A program made the position numbers and the translations under genes. Of a DNA stretch of 64,000 bases, positions 30,976 through 43,370 are shown in pieces (position 1 is the first letter of the stretch; each line of letters begins with the position of its first letter). The stretch covers positions 63,177,872 to 63,241,871 of the forward strand of contig CM043953.1 of assembly GCA_014529385.2 (NCBI GenBank), given 5' to 3'. The notes beneath the pieces were generated by a model. The model searched no databases and was not told the DNA's origin. It saw only the letters and a list, made by a program, of their open reading frames with translations. The stretch comes from Adiantum capillus-veneris. Taxonomy: Eukaryota > Streptophyta > Polypodiopsida > Polypodiales > Pteridaceae.

Positions 30976-33900
30976 CTATCCAATGCCCAATAACTCACGA
31001 CAATGCACAAAGCCCTCTCCTGGAAGTCCCTTTGTGAGTAGATCAGCAGGATTGTCCTTGGTGTGGATCTTCAGCAGTTGTATCTGCTTGTCTTCAAGTA
31101 CTTCCCTAATGAAGTGATACTTCACATCAATATGCTTAGTCTTCGAATGGAACACTGGATTCTTTGCCAATTGTATAGCACTTTGACTATCACAATATAA
31201 CTCTGGCATATCTGCATTGATTCCCAAGTCTGCAACCAATCTACCAAGCCAAATAGCTTCTTTGCATGCCTCATTTGCTGCAACATACTCAGCTTCTGTA
31301 GTAGACTGCGTAACACAATCTTGTAATCGAGATCGCCATGATATGGCACCTCCAGCCAATGTAAAGACATAGCCTGATGTAGATCTCCTCTTATCCAAGT
31401 CTCCTGCATAATCTGAGTCAGTGTATCCTCTGACACTCAAATCCTGACTACCATAGCATATGCGCATACTCTTTGTATGTTTTAAGTATCTCATGATACC
31501 TTTCACTGCCTCCCAATGTTTCTTGCCGGGATTTGACATATATCTGCTAACCACTCCCACTGCAAATGCAATATCCGGACGTGTAGCAATCATTGCATAC
31601 ATCAAACTACCCACTACAGACGCATATGGAATCTTATCCATTTCAGCCTTTTCTTCCTCAGACACAGGACAATCTTGTTTGCTAAGTTTCACATATGGTG
31701 GCAATGGAACACTCAATGCCTTTCCCTTCTCCATATTGAAACGTTGCAAAACCTTGTCAATATACTATGTTTGAGATAACCAAATCAACTTCTTTGATCT
31801 GTCTCTCTCAATGCGCATACCAAGTATATGACTTGCCTCACCCATGTCTTTCATGTCAAACGATTTTGCCATCTTTGACTTCAAAGCTGAAATTTCTTCC
31901 AAGTGTTTGCCAGCAATCAACATGTCATCCACATACAAAATAAGGATCAGCCAACTGCCATCCTTAGCCTTCTTTGTATATAGACAGTGATCGAACTCAC
32001 TACGTTTGTAGCCTTGAGAAAGCATAAACTGGTGGAACTTATGGTACCATGCCCTCGGTGATTGTTTTAAGCCATAAAGACTCTTTAACAACTGGCATAC
32101 CAAATGTTCCATGCCTTTCTCAACAAACCCTTCTGGCTGCTGCATGTAAATTTCCACATCTAAATCACCATGCAAGAACGCTGTCTTGACATCCATTTGG
32201 TGCAACACCAAATCCAATATAGCAACCAATGCAAGAAAGCATCTCAATGTAGTCATCTTGACCACTGGAGAGAAGACTTCATCAAAGTCAATGCCTTGTT
32301 CTTGCTTAAAGCCCTTGGCAACAAGCCTTGCTTTGTACTTTGGCTGACTATCATGAGCGGTGATCTTATACCTGTAAACCCATTTACAAGGTAGAGCCTT
32401 TTTGCCCTGTGGTAATTTAACCAACTTCCATGTCTGGTTTTTATGCAGAGCTGTCATCTCTGACTGCATGGCCAACTGCCATTTTTTCGAGTCAACCACT
32501 TGTAATGCTTCCTTGTAACAAGATGGTTCTCCGCAATCTGTGAGCATGACATAATTTAGAGATGGCACATAACGATCAGGTGGTTTGGAGACACGCTCAA
32601 AACGTCTCACCACAACTGATTCTGCCTCTCTAGCCACTATAGGCTGTTCCTGAGCCTGACCATGCTGTCTTGATGTGCTAGCACTAGGTCCATCTTCCCT
32701 GAAGACAACTCTTCTGATCTCCTCTGTCTTCTCTGGCTTAGAGTGAAACTTGGCTTCATTGAAATGCACATCATTGCTACGAATAAGCTTTCTGGACTCA
32801 GGATCCCAAAGCCGGTAACCCATCTCGCCCGATTCTCCGTAGCCAAGAAATATACGCTTCTTGCTCTTTGGTTCTAACTTATTTCTGAACTCCTTAGGAA
32901 TATGGCTATAAGCTTCACAACCAAAGACTCTGAGATGCTTATACGAAGGTGCCTTGCCTGTCCATAGCATCTCGGCCACTGCACTCTTATCCAGAACCCT
33001 ACTAGGAGACCTGTTGATCAAATGGACTGCTGTAGCCACTGCTTCCGCCCAAAATCCATCAGGCAACTCAGCATTTGACAACATGCTTCTGACCTTCTCT
33101 TGTATGGTCCTATTCATACGTTCTGCAACCCCATTCTGTGAAGGATTATATGGTGCAGTAAGTTGCCGCTTAATCCCTTTTTCTTGACAAAAGTCTTGAA
33201 AAGCTTTGGAAACGTACTCTCCACCATTGTCAATTCTCAAGCACTTCAGCTTCTGACCACTCTGATTCTCCACCAGCTGCAAGAATGTCTTAAAGACCTT
33301 GAGCACCTCATCCTTGTGCTTCAAGAAGTAAACCCATACTTTGCGAGAATAGTCATCTATGAATGTACAAAAGTACGCTGCTCCCCCTAGTGACAAACTA
33401 GGCATTGGTCCGCATAGGTCACTGTGTACAAGAGCTAACCGTTCGTCTCTACGATTCCTCTTTGATCTGTGCGGTTCCTGTGTTTGCTTACCATAAACAC
33501 AATGCTCACAAAACTCGAAATCTTGAAATGAAAAGCCAGGCAAATAACCATAATGAGAAAGTATTTCCATTCCTCTTTTTGACATATGTCCCAACCTACG
33601 ATGCCACAGTGACACACTTGGCTGCTCAATCACATTAATTACATGGTTTTTAACCTCTGAAACATGTAAAGTGTACAGAGTTCCTGACTTGCTGCCATGT
33701 GCTACAGTCATCGAACCTTTGGAGATCTTCCAAGCGCTGTTCCCAAAAACTGTCACATAGCCCGCATCATCCAACTTCCCTGTACTAATCAAGCTCTTTC
33801 GGATTGCTGGAACATGTCTGACATTCTTGAGCCATAAAAAAGAGCCATTCTGAAACTTCAACTGCACATCTCCCACTCCAAGTATGTCACAAACCTGCTC

Positions 33901-34950
33901 ATTGCCAAGTCTGACATAGTCTTTAGTAGCCACATATGATGTAAACCACTCTTTGTGCGGAGAAACATGTAAAGATGCCCCTGAGTCGATAATCCAATCA
34001 CTCATAGCATGTCCATCCTCTGCAGTCAAGAAAACAGAATCAAGATTGCTTGTAAGGAAGATGTCACCAGCTGCTATACCAGAATCACTGTCTGAACCAG
34101 ATCCTGTGACATTCACCTCTTCAATCTTCACTGAACTCTTCTTTTCATCTTGCTCAAAACTCTTTGTTTTGCCTTTTTCTTGTTTCCACTTCGTACAGTC
34201 TCGCTTCATGTGACCCTTCTTGCCACAATGGTAGCATTCTATGTCATCCTTTGACTTCGAATCACGAGACTTACTTCGGTTTTGTGCCTTCTTACCCTTC
34301 TTCTCTTTAAACTGTTGTCTCCCTCGAACGACCAAAGCACTATTGCCTTTGCCTTTGTCAATGTTCTTCCTGTTCACTTCCTCTGTGAGCAAGCTGCCTT
34401 CTACATTGGCACTTGTAAGACCTTCTGGCGCGACAGAATTACTTAACACTGTACGAAAAGTATCCCAACTGTCTGGCAAAGTGATTAAGAGAAACATAGC
34501 CTTCACTGAATCTGGAAAGACTATCTCTTGTGCTGTTAACTGGCTGAAAATTGAGTGAAATTCATTCAGATGATTTGACATGGCTGTCCCTTCCTTCATC
34601 TTCAAATCCACCAATTTCTTGAGCCAGTAAATCTGAGAAGCAGCACTTTGTTTCTCGTACATATCACATAGCTTTTGCCATACGCCATACGCTGTAGTCT
34701 CTTCTGCTACGTTGAAGTAAACATTTTCTGCCAGTGTCAGCATGATTGTGGAACAAGCTAACTCGTCAAGCTCTTCCCACTCATCTTGAGCCATAAATTC
34801 TGGTCTCTCCCCTTTGAGCTTCAGTGGCTTCACTTGTTTTTTCTGCACCAAAACCTGCCAAATCTGCTTCTTCCAGAATGGAAAGTTTGTGCCATCCAGC
34901 TTCTTTATGTTGTAAAGAGTCTCACTGTGAGAAGATGCCATATCTGCCAA
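30976..34950 (-). CDS. Copia F gag-pol polyprotein, one in-frame stop
   Basis: ATG at 34950. About 1,324 codons in a single frame to the stop at 30976, broken only by TAG at 31765-31767, where Copia elements usually have Glu (S-Q-K-E-Y). Domains: Gag about 1-230 (LDGTNFPFWKKQIWQVL); zinc knuckle CYHCGKKGHMKRDC near 240; protease WIIDSGASLHVSP near 318; GAG-pre-integrase WHRRLGHMSKRG near 450; integrase with D (HSDLCGP), D (RIDNGGEY) and E (GVAERMNRT); RT with MDVKTAFLHGDLDVEIYM and ILYVDDMLIAGK; RNase H (SDYAGDLDKRRSTSGY, TKHIDVKYHFIRE, NPADLLTKGL). All catalytic residues I can check are present. The stop falls between RT and RNase H, so a shortened product with Gag, protease, integrase and RT core could still be made. 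Confidence 0.95.
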
Positions 34951-35857
34951 ACTGTTTACTCCTGAGAAAAATCCGGCAGAGTTTCCCCTGTAAACTGGCC
35001 TCTGTACACAGTAAACAAGCTATAATCAACAAGCTGAACACCTCTCCTCAGGAACTGTCAGTATTTTTGAAAATTTTTTGACAGAGTCTCCCCTGTAAAC
35101 TAAGCTCTGGGAACCAAAAGATAGCTCAAGAAACAATCATAAATAGCTGACCAATGACAAATCTAAAAAATCCCTGTAATATGTTGTCCTGTAAGCATAC
35201 ACTGTCTCCTCTCTGGGCGATGACAGAACCTGTATCTGTCTCAAGACTGAACCCTGAACAATGCCTCAACGGCCTGACGCATAAGATGCAATCCAGTGTC
35301 TACACAAAGTCATACATCCTAAGGGATAAAAGTCGCCGAAGAGGATGCGTGTAGAGGGGAACTCCAGCAACCTAATCCACCTCACACTGGGTAACCCAGC
35401 CCCCAGTGCTTGGCTTCAAAAAACCTCACACACGACCCTCTCAGATGGCTCAGCAAACTGCCCAGAACTAGCATACATCCTATAATAGACCAATCACTGT
35501 CCTATGACCGCTGCGGCGGTCTGTCTGCTAGCGTGACTCACAACTAGCAGACCCACAATCACAGTACATCAATCTGCAATACATGCCAGTGGTGTCAAGC
35601 CGTCGTATGGCCACACCTCCCCTGGAACCTGGCAAGCACAAGAAGTAGCAATGCAGACTGCAATATATATATCTGATGATATATATGTGTACCTGGTCTA
35701 TAGATGATGCTCTGAAGACGAATAAGTGATGTATGTCGATGTCGATATTGATGTCGACCACCTCCTGCTTGCCAATCTACACAAGACGGATTTCTTTGCG
35801 GCTGAAATCTATCTTCTGCTGTAGTGCTCAGAACGAAATTCTGAGGGCATAAACGGC

Positions 35858-35925
35858 TTCGAAAGGGGGGTAAAACCCCAGGTCGCCTGATGGAAACGCT
35901 CCCGGAACGCCGAGTGTGAATTTTC
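35858..35925 (-). promoter_or_regulatory. Conserved leader segment shared by Copia F and G
   Basis: In the leader between LTR and gag, a block containing GAAAGGGGGGTAAAAC, then TGATGGAAACGCTC (plus strand), is also found in element G at 50901-50968, although other leader parts and the LTRs differ. Conservation suggests a cis function such as RNA packaging or dimerisation. Function is inferred. Confidence 0.55.
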
Positions 35926-35995
35926 GAACTCCGGATCCAGAATCTGTCGGAAAAGTGCGCGCGCGCGCGATTGCGCAAATCCGCACTGAACCAAG

Positions 35996-36007
35996 GCTCT
36001 GATACCA
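35996..36007 (-). other. Primer binding site of Copia F (Met-tRNA)
   Basis: TGGTATCAGAGC on the minus strand, two bases from the 5' LTR. Confidence 0.93.
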
Positions 36008-36009
36008 AT

Positions 36010-36228
36010 TGAAGTCGCGGAGCGGAGCGTGGGTCGACTCTCTCTCTCTCACACACACACAGTGAGCTTACACAGTACAGTACGCAGAGAGATGTTAGAA
36101 GGGTTATCTCCCAAATCCTTAGTATTCACAAAGAATATGTTAGTATATACAAAGAGTTAGAGGTAAGTGAGTTAGGCGGGCGGCCGGCCATATCCGCATA
36201 AGAGGCCACTTGGGCTTTAATCCCAACA
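36010..36228 (-). repeat. 5' LTR of Copia F
   Basis: Same length and near identical sequence to 30673-30891; followed by CGTAT (36229-36233). Confidence 0.96.
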
Positions 36229-36233
36229 CGTAT

Positions 36234-37748
36234 CTGCAGTAAACTGCTCTTCAAGTCTTTCACCCTCATCCAAATATCTTTGCACTTCTGTAGCACAAAG
36301 TTCAGCATGCACATTGAAAATTTAATCTACTACCCTGTCTGTATCATCGGCACAATGAAACCAATCATATTCAACATCAAGAGATTGCACTTCACTATGC
36401 ACCCCCTCTGAATTAGCATCCTCAAGTTCATGATCATCCTGCCATAGTGCGAACCCTGTGTCACAAATTCTCGATAGAGAAGAAGTTTTCTCCCTCTCTA
36501 AATCACCATCATCAAATTCAGGATCAGTCTGCCAGATCGGTAGGTCTAGGTCATAGAAGCGCGTCAAAGGAGTCTGCACCCCCTCTGAATCATCATAATC
36601 ACTTTCAAATCAGTTTTCCAATTTGGTAGTTGTGCTTCACAAAAGCTTGTCAATGAAGGAGTTTGCACCCCCTCTGAATCAAGCACATACTCTTGCTTAG
36701 CCAAGTCCTCAAAATCTGGTTCATTCAAATTTGGTAAATCTGGCATACCAAAATCCATGGTCATGCTTCTCTCAACAGCAACCCTGCTTTGACCTATGAC
36801 ATATGTATCATTAATCAACTCTTTGGCCAAATCTATACTAGTACCATCAATCAACATTATGGTAAAATTTGTACCAATACCATCAATCAACTCTATGGTA
36901 GAATCTGTACTAAAAACATTTTTCTCTAATTTTGGTTCAGTAGCAAAAGTATCAGATGTAACTAAATCTTCCTGCACGTTTACTTGAATATGATTGCACT
37001 CATTCACCTGCACAATTTCTTCTTGAGCTTTAGCCACTTCGTTGTTTTGATCCCCTGATTTCTTTTCCTCTTGTACTACAGGTATATGTTCTTTGCAAAA
37101 ATCACCTTCTGTATCTTCAAGCTGTAAAGCCTCACCCTCAAAGACTTCTACTTCATGCATGGCATCTGCAAAACCCAACTTTGCATACACAGCTTTGACT
37201 ATATCTTCATCATTAGCCTGTAAGAAGGTAGCATCCTGTATAGTAAACTCATCAATCACAACTTCTAACTTTGATCGTACTTGTCCTCAAATATCTGCGT
37301 AGTCAGGTAGACTTGAACTCTATTCTTGATAGCTTTCATACTGCTCATAACTTGCTTGCACAATAGCTTCTTTGAAATACTCCCAGTTTCCGCCGCAGGC
37401 TCTGGTAACCTCTTGAATTTGCTCCTTCACATCTGAACTCACTAATTGCTCAAAATATTTGATCATCAACTCTTCTGGTATCCCTCTTTCCTTGGTCTCC
37501 AGATCATAGCACTCCCAGTAGCCCTCTGGATTGTATCCATCAAAGAGTCGTCTCTCGTCGTATACTGCATCTAAAGCTGCATCCAAAGCTTCATTGATTT
37601 GATTTTTCTTCTTTACGGTCTCCATTTCAAGCAGAGATCCTTGAACCAATTGAAGCATCTTTGAAAAATCTGGAACTGTTGACTTATCATCAAACCCGTT
37701 TGCACTTAACTCTGCAATCAAGTTCATCATCTGCTCTAAGTTCTCCAT
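36234..37748 (-). pseudogene. Element E gag-like and acidic repeat protein
   Basis: ATG at 37748, 26 bp after the primer site. Residues 1-142 (to a TAG at 37320-37322): MENLEQMMNLIAELSANGFD, then FDGYNPEGYWECYDLETKER and CGGNWEYFKEAIVQASYEQY, resembling the capsid part of a Gypsy-type Gag (FDG, and a W..FK.A..E.Y end). The same frame goes on after that TAG and a TGA (37287-37289) as VVIDEFTIQDATFLQANDED, then a very acidic region. It has repeated motifs: SEGVQTPSLTSF / SEGVQTPLTRF, and LPNWKTD / LPIWQTD / FALWQDD. A one-base frameshift occurs near 36600, and a TAA at 36322-36324. I know no family with this acidic repeat. A Gag role for the first part is likely; the rest is unknown. Confidence 0.65.
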
Positions 37749-37773
37749 CTTTACCTCCCACCCCGACTTGTTT

Positions 37774-37789
37774 CGCGTTGGGTTCACCA
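37774..37789 (-). other. Probable primer binding site of element E
   Basis: Minus strand TGGTGAACCCAACGCG, four bases inside the LTR end. Begins TGG as needed for pairing with a tRNA CCA end; I cannot name the tRNA. It differs from the Met-tRNA site of the Copia elements. Confidence 0.55.
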
Positions 37790-38466
37790 AAGATGTCAGG
37801 GGATATGTGTTCAAAACATGAGCCGGGTAGGCGTCGGGCCTCTGGCTGTGAGAGGTGTGAAAGAGAGAGAACAAGAACAACAGATGCAACTGACTCTGGA
37901 AATCACCACAATCATCAATTAATTGAATATTACTTTGATTATAATTTAATCCTTAGCCATGGCGGGCTGCTAATAGCACCGTCACTTGGATCAATTGCTA
38001 ACTAGGAGTTTAAGCTCCCGTTTACAGGATTAACCGGGCAGTTAACGACACCATACTTAATAAAATGCTAATTCAATCTCTAATGGATGACGATGATGGA
38101 TATTTTCCTCTGCCACTTTATCTGCTTTAAATACCTCGCGGATTTTGCAAGCTTCAATTCAGTTCGCTGCCTCGATCATCAATGCTTTGGACCGTCTTAA
38201 TTGCCATTCTCTAGTTGTAACTTCCTCCTGCTTCTTACCTTGCTTGTTTACCGTGCATGCCTTCTCCTGCTTTCTTCTCTTGCTTTTGTTCAAGACCAAG
38301 CTTGCCTGTGAATCTCCTTCGTCCCCTTTGTCAAGCTTTCCCTCTCCGTCATATCCCTCCTCGTTATCTTTTCCTCTTCTCCCTTCCTTTGCTTGATTTT
38401 CTTACCGTAAGTTTCCCGCCTTAGTTGCTTGTTTATGCCCTCTCAAGCTTACCAAAAGCCGAGAAC

Positions 38467-38566
<100 letters not shown>

Positions 38567-39169
38567 CTTTGCCTTCTCCAAGCTTGCTTCAAGGATGAGA
38601 TCGAGAGAGAGGGAGCATTGCTTGCTCGCCTCGAGGATGAGAGCGAGAGAGAGGGAGCTCTTCCCTCGTTTCCCTTCGACTCCTTGCTCCTCCTTATGCC
38701 TTGCCCTTTTTCGAACCACTCCTCATGTTCATGCTTCCTCCTATTCACTCGTTGAAGCCACCCTAAAATAGCCCCTCAAAAATGTTGCCCCACCACGCAG
38801 TCACAGAGCCGTGAGACTGACGTGGCGTGGGAGCCGCATCAATGACGTGGCAGGGCCGGGGGTGGAAGTCCATGGAATGCAACAAAAGCAGCACCAAAGA
38901 GGAGCACCTGGTGAAGTTTCACGTTTTTTGCTTCATGCTCAAGCTTGTCCGACCACCATAGCCGCCGCTACGTCCTCGTTCTTCGCTACCTGGCCATGCC
39001 ATGGCCCGTTTTCTCCCTTCCCATTCACATTAAAGCCCTTTACTTTTTACAAGTGGGCGGCCATTGATATCCCATATGGGTGGCCGATTGGTGTGCCTTT
39101 GGGCAGCCATTCTTTATGGGCCCTTGGGCACCATTTGAAGGGCATCACATTTGGCATTAATATTGGCCA

Positions 39170-39353
39170 AGGCAATGCCTTTCATAACATCTTCGGTACA
39201 CCCCGTTTTGGCATACATATCGATTAAAGCATTGCCATTAACAACATCTTTCTACAGCCACCCTCGAACGACATTATCATCGAGAGTTTTGTTGCCCATT
39301 TTAGTGTTGCAGGTGTAAGTGATTGCATGTGAAGTAAGGCCTTCCCATCACAT
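39170..39353 (-). pseudogene. PPR protein gene fragment
   Basis: Minus strand, one frame from 39353: WEGLTSHAITYTCNTK, then NVVRGWL, stop, and KDVVNGNALIDMYAKTGCTE. This is the pattern of a plant PLS-type pentatricopeptide repeat (EGL.P.A.TY.CILKACG ... DVV.GNALIDMYAKCG). PPR proteins bind organelle RNA. At least two stops and lost residues, so a dead fragment. It lies in the extra segment of the element E LTR, with no other PPR units recognised on either side. The style resembles fern PPRs as I remember them; that is weak evidence for the organism. Confidence 0.72.
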
Positions 39354-40031
39354 TTGATAAAAAGTGTCAGAGTTTTCTTCCTGCTAGCCGGGTATTGCCA
39401 ATCACGACTATTGTCGGCCAAGCACTGCATGAAATGGTATCCCGGACATGAGACTGCTCAAGCTATTACTACTCACACATTCCAAAACCTGGACGAAAGA
39501 CAAAAAGTCCGAGCTTAGGCACCGACCGAGCCGACCGGACTGGCACGGAACCGGGCCCCGACGAATCTTTAACAGCCAATATCTTGCCTACCAGAACCCA
39601 GTTCACTGATCTGAAAAGATCGATGCGCTCCACAAAGTGACCACTTCAAGCCCATGCAATCATTTCATTTCTGTCACCTCAGCTGCTGCAGTTGCCCAAT
39701 CCGGTACGGATCTACATTAACTCAAACTTCAAAGTGCCATAACTTCTTCATCGTAGCTCCAATCGACGAGCCGTAAAGACAGGCCGGTAGAGCACTTCAA
39801 GCACTACAATTCTAGATCATAAGCTTTCACTTGTGGTCACTGCAAGAATACTCATTTTTGGCATCATTGAGGCATATGTTGGCCCTTTTAAGCCGCATTT
39901 GGCATACACTAATCATTAAGCTTGGCCTGTTATCAAGCCCTAATCAGTGCTCACTAAATGTGTAGTCTTCAAAGAAGCTTATCTTCCATTTCTTTTCTCT
40001 TTTCTCTTCATGGCAACGAAGTTGCACGATA

Positions 40032-40475
40032 GCGGATTGGAGGTGGCATGGCCCAAGAGCGACGTGAGACTCAAGAGGGAGTAGTCCTTGTGGTTTGTGC
40101 TACCCTCTTGTGAAAGACTTTGATCTCCTTTGTTTGAACATGGGGAGAGATTGCCACTCCTGTCTCTTCTGGAACTGGAGAAATGGTGGCGTGATCTTGC
40201 TACAACTCCCTTCAAGGGCTTGGCTTTTGGTGGTAGATGGCATCAAGCCTCAAGGCATTGAGTGGGGCCTGGATCCCCATAATTTGAATTTCGTTTGTCC
40301 ATCAATGGTCATTGGAAATTTTTAGCTCATATGGTTGTGGCAAAATTGGTGGATGTGTTGGCAGTGATTTTTCTCCACCTCACTTGTTTTGTGGATGCTG
40401 CTTCTTGTAGGTGATCTCTTGGGTGTTGTGGCCAGATTGGTGGATGTGTTGGCAGTGATTCTTCTCCACCTAACT
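40032..40475. other. Anonymous DNA with a tandem duplication at the insertion site of C
   Basis: An ORF at 40095-40325 has no known motif. From about 40348 a unit of about 88 bp (TTGGTGGATGTGTTGGCAG ... TTCTCCACCT, CACTTGTTTTGTGGATGCTG, AGGTGATCTCTTGGGTGTTG) is tandemly duplicated. The second copy is split by element C and resumes at 45653. Confidence 0.6.
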
Positions 40476-40702
40476 TGTTAGAATTAGGGTTGCAGAGAAA
40501 CACACACAGCTTGGAGAAGACGAAGGAAGCTCAAGGCACACAATAGAGAGTGTGTTACTTAGTGTGCAATGGAAATATAGATAGCCCTAGAGTGATGGGC
40601 GTATATACAATGCTCGGGGGGAAAAACCTCCTAAAGAGGGGAAAAATGCCCCGGTGGTCCTAGTGTGTTCACACACATTACTACCACATGTATATGGTAA
40701 CA
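40476..40702 (-). repeat. 3' LTR of Copia C
   Basis: TGTTAGAATTAGGGTTGCAG to TATATGGTAACA on the plus strand. Minus-strand TATA region TTGTATATACGCCC. Confidence 0.94.
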
Positions 40703-40777
40703 AATCCCTCCTAGAGTGATGCGGTGAACGAGAGTTGGCACATGAGTAAAGGGAAGTGCCATGCCTTGAGGACAAGA

Positions 40778-42457
40778 TCAGTCCACAAAGGGGAGTAAGC
40801 CCAAAGCTTTGCGGAAAGCTTCAAGCTTCTCACGAGAAAATGCCTTTGTGAAAAGATCTGCAAGGTTTTCCTATGTTGGCACATAAGCCAAGTTGATCTC
40901 TCCTGCTGAGAGCGTCTCCCTGACATAGTGGTAATGCACCTCAATGTGCTTTGTGTGAGCATGAAAAACTGGGTTCCTCGCAACTGCCAATGCGCTCTGA
41001 TTGTCAGTGTAGATAGTGTTGGCAGTGTCCTGTCCAACACCCAAATCAGCCATAAGGCGTCTGAGCCATACACACTCAACCGTAGCTGTGAAGACTGCCC
41101 AATACTCAGCCTCACGACTCAAAGTGGCCACAGTAGGTTGCTTCTTGCTCAACCATGATATACATGAACTGCCAAGCATGAAACAAAAACCACTTGTGGA
41201 CACTCGCGTGTCAAAACAACCAGTCCAATCTGAGTCCGAAAAAGCATGTAAGTCTGGCGGCAATGATCCCCCCTTGGGATAAAACAAGCCAAGATGTAAA
41301 GTGCCACTAAGGTAGCGGAAAATTCTCTTGACAGCCTGCCAATGCTTAGACCCTGGGCTATGCATAAATCTGTTGACCTGTGAGACTGCAAACTGAATAT
41401 CTGGCCTCGTGTTGCATACATAAATGAGGCATCCAACAGCAGTTTGGTAAAGAGTGACATCAGCAGGATCGCCAGCATCATGTAGACTCAATTTCAAACA
41501 TGTTTCCATGGAAGTAGCAATAGGTTTGCAATCCTCAAGTCCAAATTTACATAGCAATATCTCTATGTAACTTTTCTGACACAAGGCAATACCACCATCA
41601 CACTGCTTAAACTGTATACCCAACTAATGATGCAACAGCCCCAAATCTTTCATCTTGAAAGTAGCATTCAAATCAGTCTTAAATTCAGCAATATGTCTCT
41701 CATTTGGTCCAGTGATCAGCAAATCATTAACGTAAAGAACCACAATGAGAAGTACATCACCCTCACGCTTTACATACAATGTGCTTTTTGTTGGATTGTT
41801 ACGAAAGCCTTGTTTGACCAAATGAGTGTCAGATTTCTCATACCAAGCACAAGGAGATTGCTTCAACCCATACAAAGCCTTCTTACATCTGCACACTTTG
41901 TCCTCTTGTCCTTTTATGACAAAACCGCGAGGTTGCGTTACATAAACTTCCTCAAATATGTCACCATTCAAGAAAGCAGTAACAATGTCTGATTGATGTA
42001 CATCCCAACCAAAATGAGCTGCCAATGCACATAGAAAACGCACAATAGTCATACGACAAGTGGGAGAAAAAGTCTCTTCATAATCTATGCCTTTTTGCTG
42101 TGCATAACCCTTTGCAACAAGTCGAGCCTTATGGCGATCGATCTCACCATCCGGCTTGCGTTTCAACTTGTAAACCCACTTCGTACCAATGGCCTTTTTG
42201 CCAAGAGGAAAATCACATAAAGTCCATGTGTCATTCTCTATAAGTGCATCATATTCTGATTGCATGGCAGCCATCCAATTTTCTGAATTCTGTGCTTCAT
42301 CAAAAGATAGAGGCTCCTCAACATCATGTAAACTAGACACGAACAAAGCATAACAATCTGATGCATAAGATGCATGGCGAGAGCCTGAACGAGTACGACT
42401 AGACAAAGGTGCATCCAATTTACTGTCACGCAAAGTGTGCACCAGCCATTTTGGCAT
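40778..42457 (-). pseudogene. Copia C reverse transcriptase and RNase H
   Basis: 42457-41624: WTLCDFPLGKKAIGTKWVYK, ARLVAKGYAQQKGIDYEETF, DIVTAFLNGDIFEEVYVTQP and VLYVNDLLITGPNERH. The catalytic YVDD is YVND here, so RT is probably dead. A TAG at 41624-41626 (Tyr in copy D2) precedes the same-frame continuation 41623-40871 with CNTRPDIQFAVSQVNRFMHS, SDSDWTGCFDTRVSTSGF and TKHIEVHYHYVRETLSAGEI. A TAG near 40868-40870 separates the last RNase H piece, which ends LGLLPFVD at 40778. Confidence 0.93.
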
Positions 42458-42542
42458 ACCTCTAGCCTGCTCATTTTCAGCCCTTTCCTCATCAAGTACA
42501 TCATGTACATCTGCATCAGTAATAGGCTGATCTAAAACATTT

Positions 42543-43370
42543 TCAGAAAACCCTTATAGGCTGTACATTTGCCTCATTGGAACTTACATTCGTATTTCCA
42601 CCACTGAAAAGAGGCAACAAAGTGTCATAAATGTCCTCTGAGCTTACATTACTGTCTCTAGTACATGAGAGCAAGGGCTGAACAGAATCTTCCACAAACA
42701 CTACATCCCGAGAAACCAGAATACGTTTCTTTTGCGGATGATACAACCTGTAACCTTTTCTTTCAGCACTATAACCAACAAAAATACATTTGACAGCCTT
42801 ATCATCCAATTTTATGCGCCACACTTGTGGCACCAAAGCATATGCCAAACAGCCAAAAACACGCATGTGCTCAATAGAAGGTTTTCTATCATGCCATGCT
42901 TCATATGGAGTAATAGACTGCAAAGCTTCTGTAGGACATCTGTTAAGTACATAAGTGGCACACATAATGGCCTCAAGCCAAAAAGAATGCAGCAACGCTT
43001 GACTTTTGACCATACATCGTGCCATTTCCGTCAGTGACCTGTTTTTCCTCTCAGCAACACCATTTTGCTGAGGTGTATAAGGCACTGTACATTGGTGTTT
43101 TATCCCAAGACTAGCCAGAAATTCATTAAATTCATGAGACATATACTCCCCCCCTCGATCGGAACGGAGGGTGCCCATAGTACATTTCGAGACATTTTCA
43201 GCCATAGCCAGAAATTGTTTGAAGCACATAAAAACTTCGGACTTCGGTTTAAGAGGAAATACCCATGCATGCCTAGAGTAATCATCAATGAAAGTCACGA
43301 AGTACAGGTAATTTCCCAAGGACGGAGTTTGCATGGGCCCACAAACATCACTATGCACAAGCTGCAACCT
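42543..43370 (-). pseudogene. Copia C integrase core
   Basis: Minus strand from the codon after TGA (43371-43373): LQLVHSDVCGPMQTPSLGN, FIDDYSRHAWVFPLKPKSEV, LRSDRGGEYMSHEFNEFLAS, PQQNGVAERKNRSLTEMARC. The D, D and E of the catalytic triad are present. Goes on to FGCLAYALVPQVWRIKLDDK and VFVEDSVQPLL. A frameshift near 42500 leads to RT. Confidence 0.93.

Larger units (their letters stand above)
30673..36228 (-). mobile_element. Copia LTR retrotransposon F, nearly intact and young
   Basis: Complete structure on the minus strand: 5' LTR 36010-36228, Met-tRNA primer site, 1-kb leader, one long gag-pol frame with a single nonsense codon, polypurine tract (minus strand, AAGTGGGAGGT, about 30892-30902) and 3' LTR 30673-30891. 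The two 219-bp LTRs differ by eye only by one substitution and by the CT/CA repeat lengths. The target duplication CGTAT is perfect. It lies within element E. Confidence 0.97.

Noticed and set aside
40095-40325. 76-codon ORF left of element C
   Set aside because: No motif, no splice or element context; kept only as anonymous DNA.
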